This document shows, one piece after another, positions 63,491-64,000 of a stretch of DNA of 64,000 nt (positions within the stretch are counted from its first letter, which is position 1; the number at the start of each line of letters is the position of its first letter). The notes below the pieces were generated by a model that saw only the letters and a program-made list of their open reading frames with translations, did no database searches and was not told the origin of the DNA. The translations under genes and the position numbers were made by a program. Source of the DNA: Asinibacterium sp. OR53 (GTDB taxonomy: Bacteria > Bacteroidota > Bacteroidia > Chitinophagales > Chitinophagaceae); the NCBI RefSeq assembly GCF_000515315.1, contig NZ_KI911562.1, forward strand, positions 3,009,220 through 3,073,219. The letters run 5' to 3'.

Positions 63491-63838
63491 ACCACTTGCC
63501 TCGTAAGCCGGATTCTGTTTCTAAACCATCATTTATCTGGCCGCAACATTACTGTTGCGATCTTGCTGCCTACCCTGGAACTCAGACGGGCCGTCTTCAA
63601 ACGTTCCTATACATGGCATTACAGCACCCAAGGTTTACCCTCTCATACTGTTACCAGCATGGGATGTGAGCTCTTACCTCACATTTTCACCTTTACTCCG
63701 TTTGAATGGAGCAGTTATTTTCTGTGGCACTGTCTCTTCCCGTTCTGCAACGGGAGCCGGCTGTTCACCGGTGGGTTGCCCTTCGCTGTCCGGACTTTCC
63801 TTCCCGTATATACGAGACGATGGTTCGGGCAAGTGGAA
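63491..63838 (-). ncRNA. rnpB: RNase P RNA (M1 RNA)
   Basis: About 347 nt read on the minus strand. The conserved core is visible: GGAAGGAAAGTCCGGACA near the 5' end, CACAGAAAATAAC, a GGTAAGAGCTCACA segment, AGATAAATGATGG and ACAGAATCCGGCTTA near the 3' end. The outermost helix P1 is formed by CCACTTGCC (complement of 63828-63836) and GGCAAGTGG (complement of 63492-63500), which also defines the ends. It is the catalytic subunit that removes 5' leaders from tRNA precursors. Ends are approximate by a few bases. Confidence 0.93.
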
Positions 63839-63855
63839 CTACAAAGGTACAGAAT

Positions 63856-64000
63856 CTAATATTGAAAGAATATTTCAGTGGCTCCGTAACCGAAACGGGG
63901 GTCGTACTGGTTGATGAAATGTTTTACTTCCCGCCTGCTCTTCAGCAGGTCGTGTATCTCATCGCGCAGCTTGCCGGTACCTACGCCATGTATAATGATC
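63856..64000 (-). CDS. Smr domain-containing protein, C-terminal fragment
   Basis: The last 47 codons of a gene that enters from the right edge, ending with TAG at 63856-63858. The reading IIHGVGTGKLRDEIHDLL, then VKHFINQYDPRFGYGATEIFF, matches the end of an Smr domain (HGxGTGxL), found in MutS2 and in stand-alone Smr nucleases. Bacteroidota proteins with DUF2027 plus Smr end similarly. It is 18 bp upstream of the 5' end of the RNase P RNA on the same strand. Confidence 0.78.
   Translation of the reverse strand, partial: IIIHGVGTGKLRDEIHDLLKSRREVKHFINQYDPRFGYGATEIFFQY

Noticed and set aside
1-64000. CRISPR array, prophage or transposase genes
   Set aside because: No regularly spaced repeats, integrase, capsid or transposase frames were seen; the only repeats are the REP-like units.

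Overview
The window comes from a Bacteroidota chromosome, most likely a soil- or plant-associated member of Chitinophagaceae or a close relative. The evidence is the gene families (TonB-dependent receptors with carboxypeptidase-like N-domains, a DUF4249 lipoprotein, a DUF2723 protein, many secreted glycoside hydrolases), Bacteroidota-type promoter elements of the form TAnnTTTG, and few recognisable Shine-Dalgarno sequences. I could not run searches, so all family names rest on motifs and remembered family features.

Layout. 1-4471 (+): the 3' end of ribH, a LutA/LldE-like Fe-S protein, an EVE-domain protein, and a TonB receptor/DUF4249 pair. 4478-13038 (-): a tight L-rhamnose utilisation operon (rhaT symporter, aldolase/dehydrogenase fusion, isomerase, FGGY kinase) ending in a secreted GH2 enzyme. 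13191-16948 (+): a FecA-like receptor, a di-haem peroxidase lipoprotein and a rhodanese-like protein. 16962-23577 (-): a GH3-GH2-GH29 glycosidase operon. 23680-24899 (-): an ArsR-type regulator, a fused MerT-MerP transporter and a GDCCVxC protein.

25007-36572 is the most unusual part. It is visibly more GC-rich than its surroundings and looks like a nitrogen-oxide island. It encodes a copper nitrite reductase with a fused cytochrome c domain (nirK), a NirV/SUMF1-like protein, a SCO-type copper protein, a Crp/Fnr regulator with four N-terminal cysteines, a hemerythrin, an Rrf2/NsrR-like regulator with three cluster cysteines, a QueD-like protein and a quinol-type nitric oxide reductase. Directly downstream of the reductase on the same strand are a DGC-domain protein and three genes that together look like a bacterial ceramide pathway: serine palmitoyltransferase, a GNAT-fold ceramide synthase of the bCerS type, and a CerR-like reductase. 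Two palindromes, one beside the NO reductase promoter and one upstream of nirK, are likely operators for the two regulators. On the right, beyond about 0.6 kb of gene-free DNA, lies a decayed 3' half of a tRNA-Arg(ACG) gene followed by a strong terminator. This is what a former integration site would look like, although no integrase or second att copy was found.

37458-64000 returns to ordinary chromosome: a GH76 and a DUF4965 protein, OsmC, a second GH29 fucosidase, a HigA/HigB-type toxin-antitoxin pair in antitoxin-first order, an Omp85-type outer-membrane protein, a LacI regulator, kduI, an ABC ATPase without a permease, a DUF2723 membrane protein, a BlaI/M56 pair with a palindromic operator array, ung, plsC, an envelope-biogenesis cluster (lptD, amidase, MCE/MlaD-like, OstA-like), nhaA, prfB with its programmed frameshift, RNase P RNA, and the end of an Smr-domain gene. 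Four convergent gene pairs overlap at their 3' ends, and a REP-like 32-bp element occurs twice in inverted orientation 10 kb apart.
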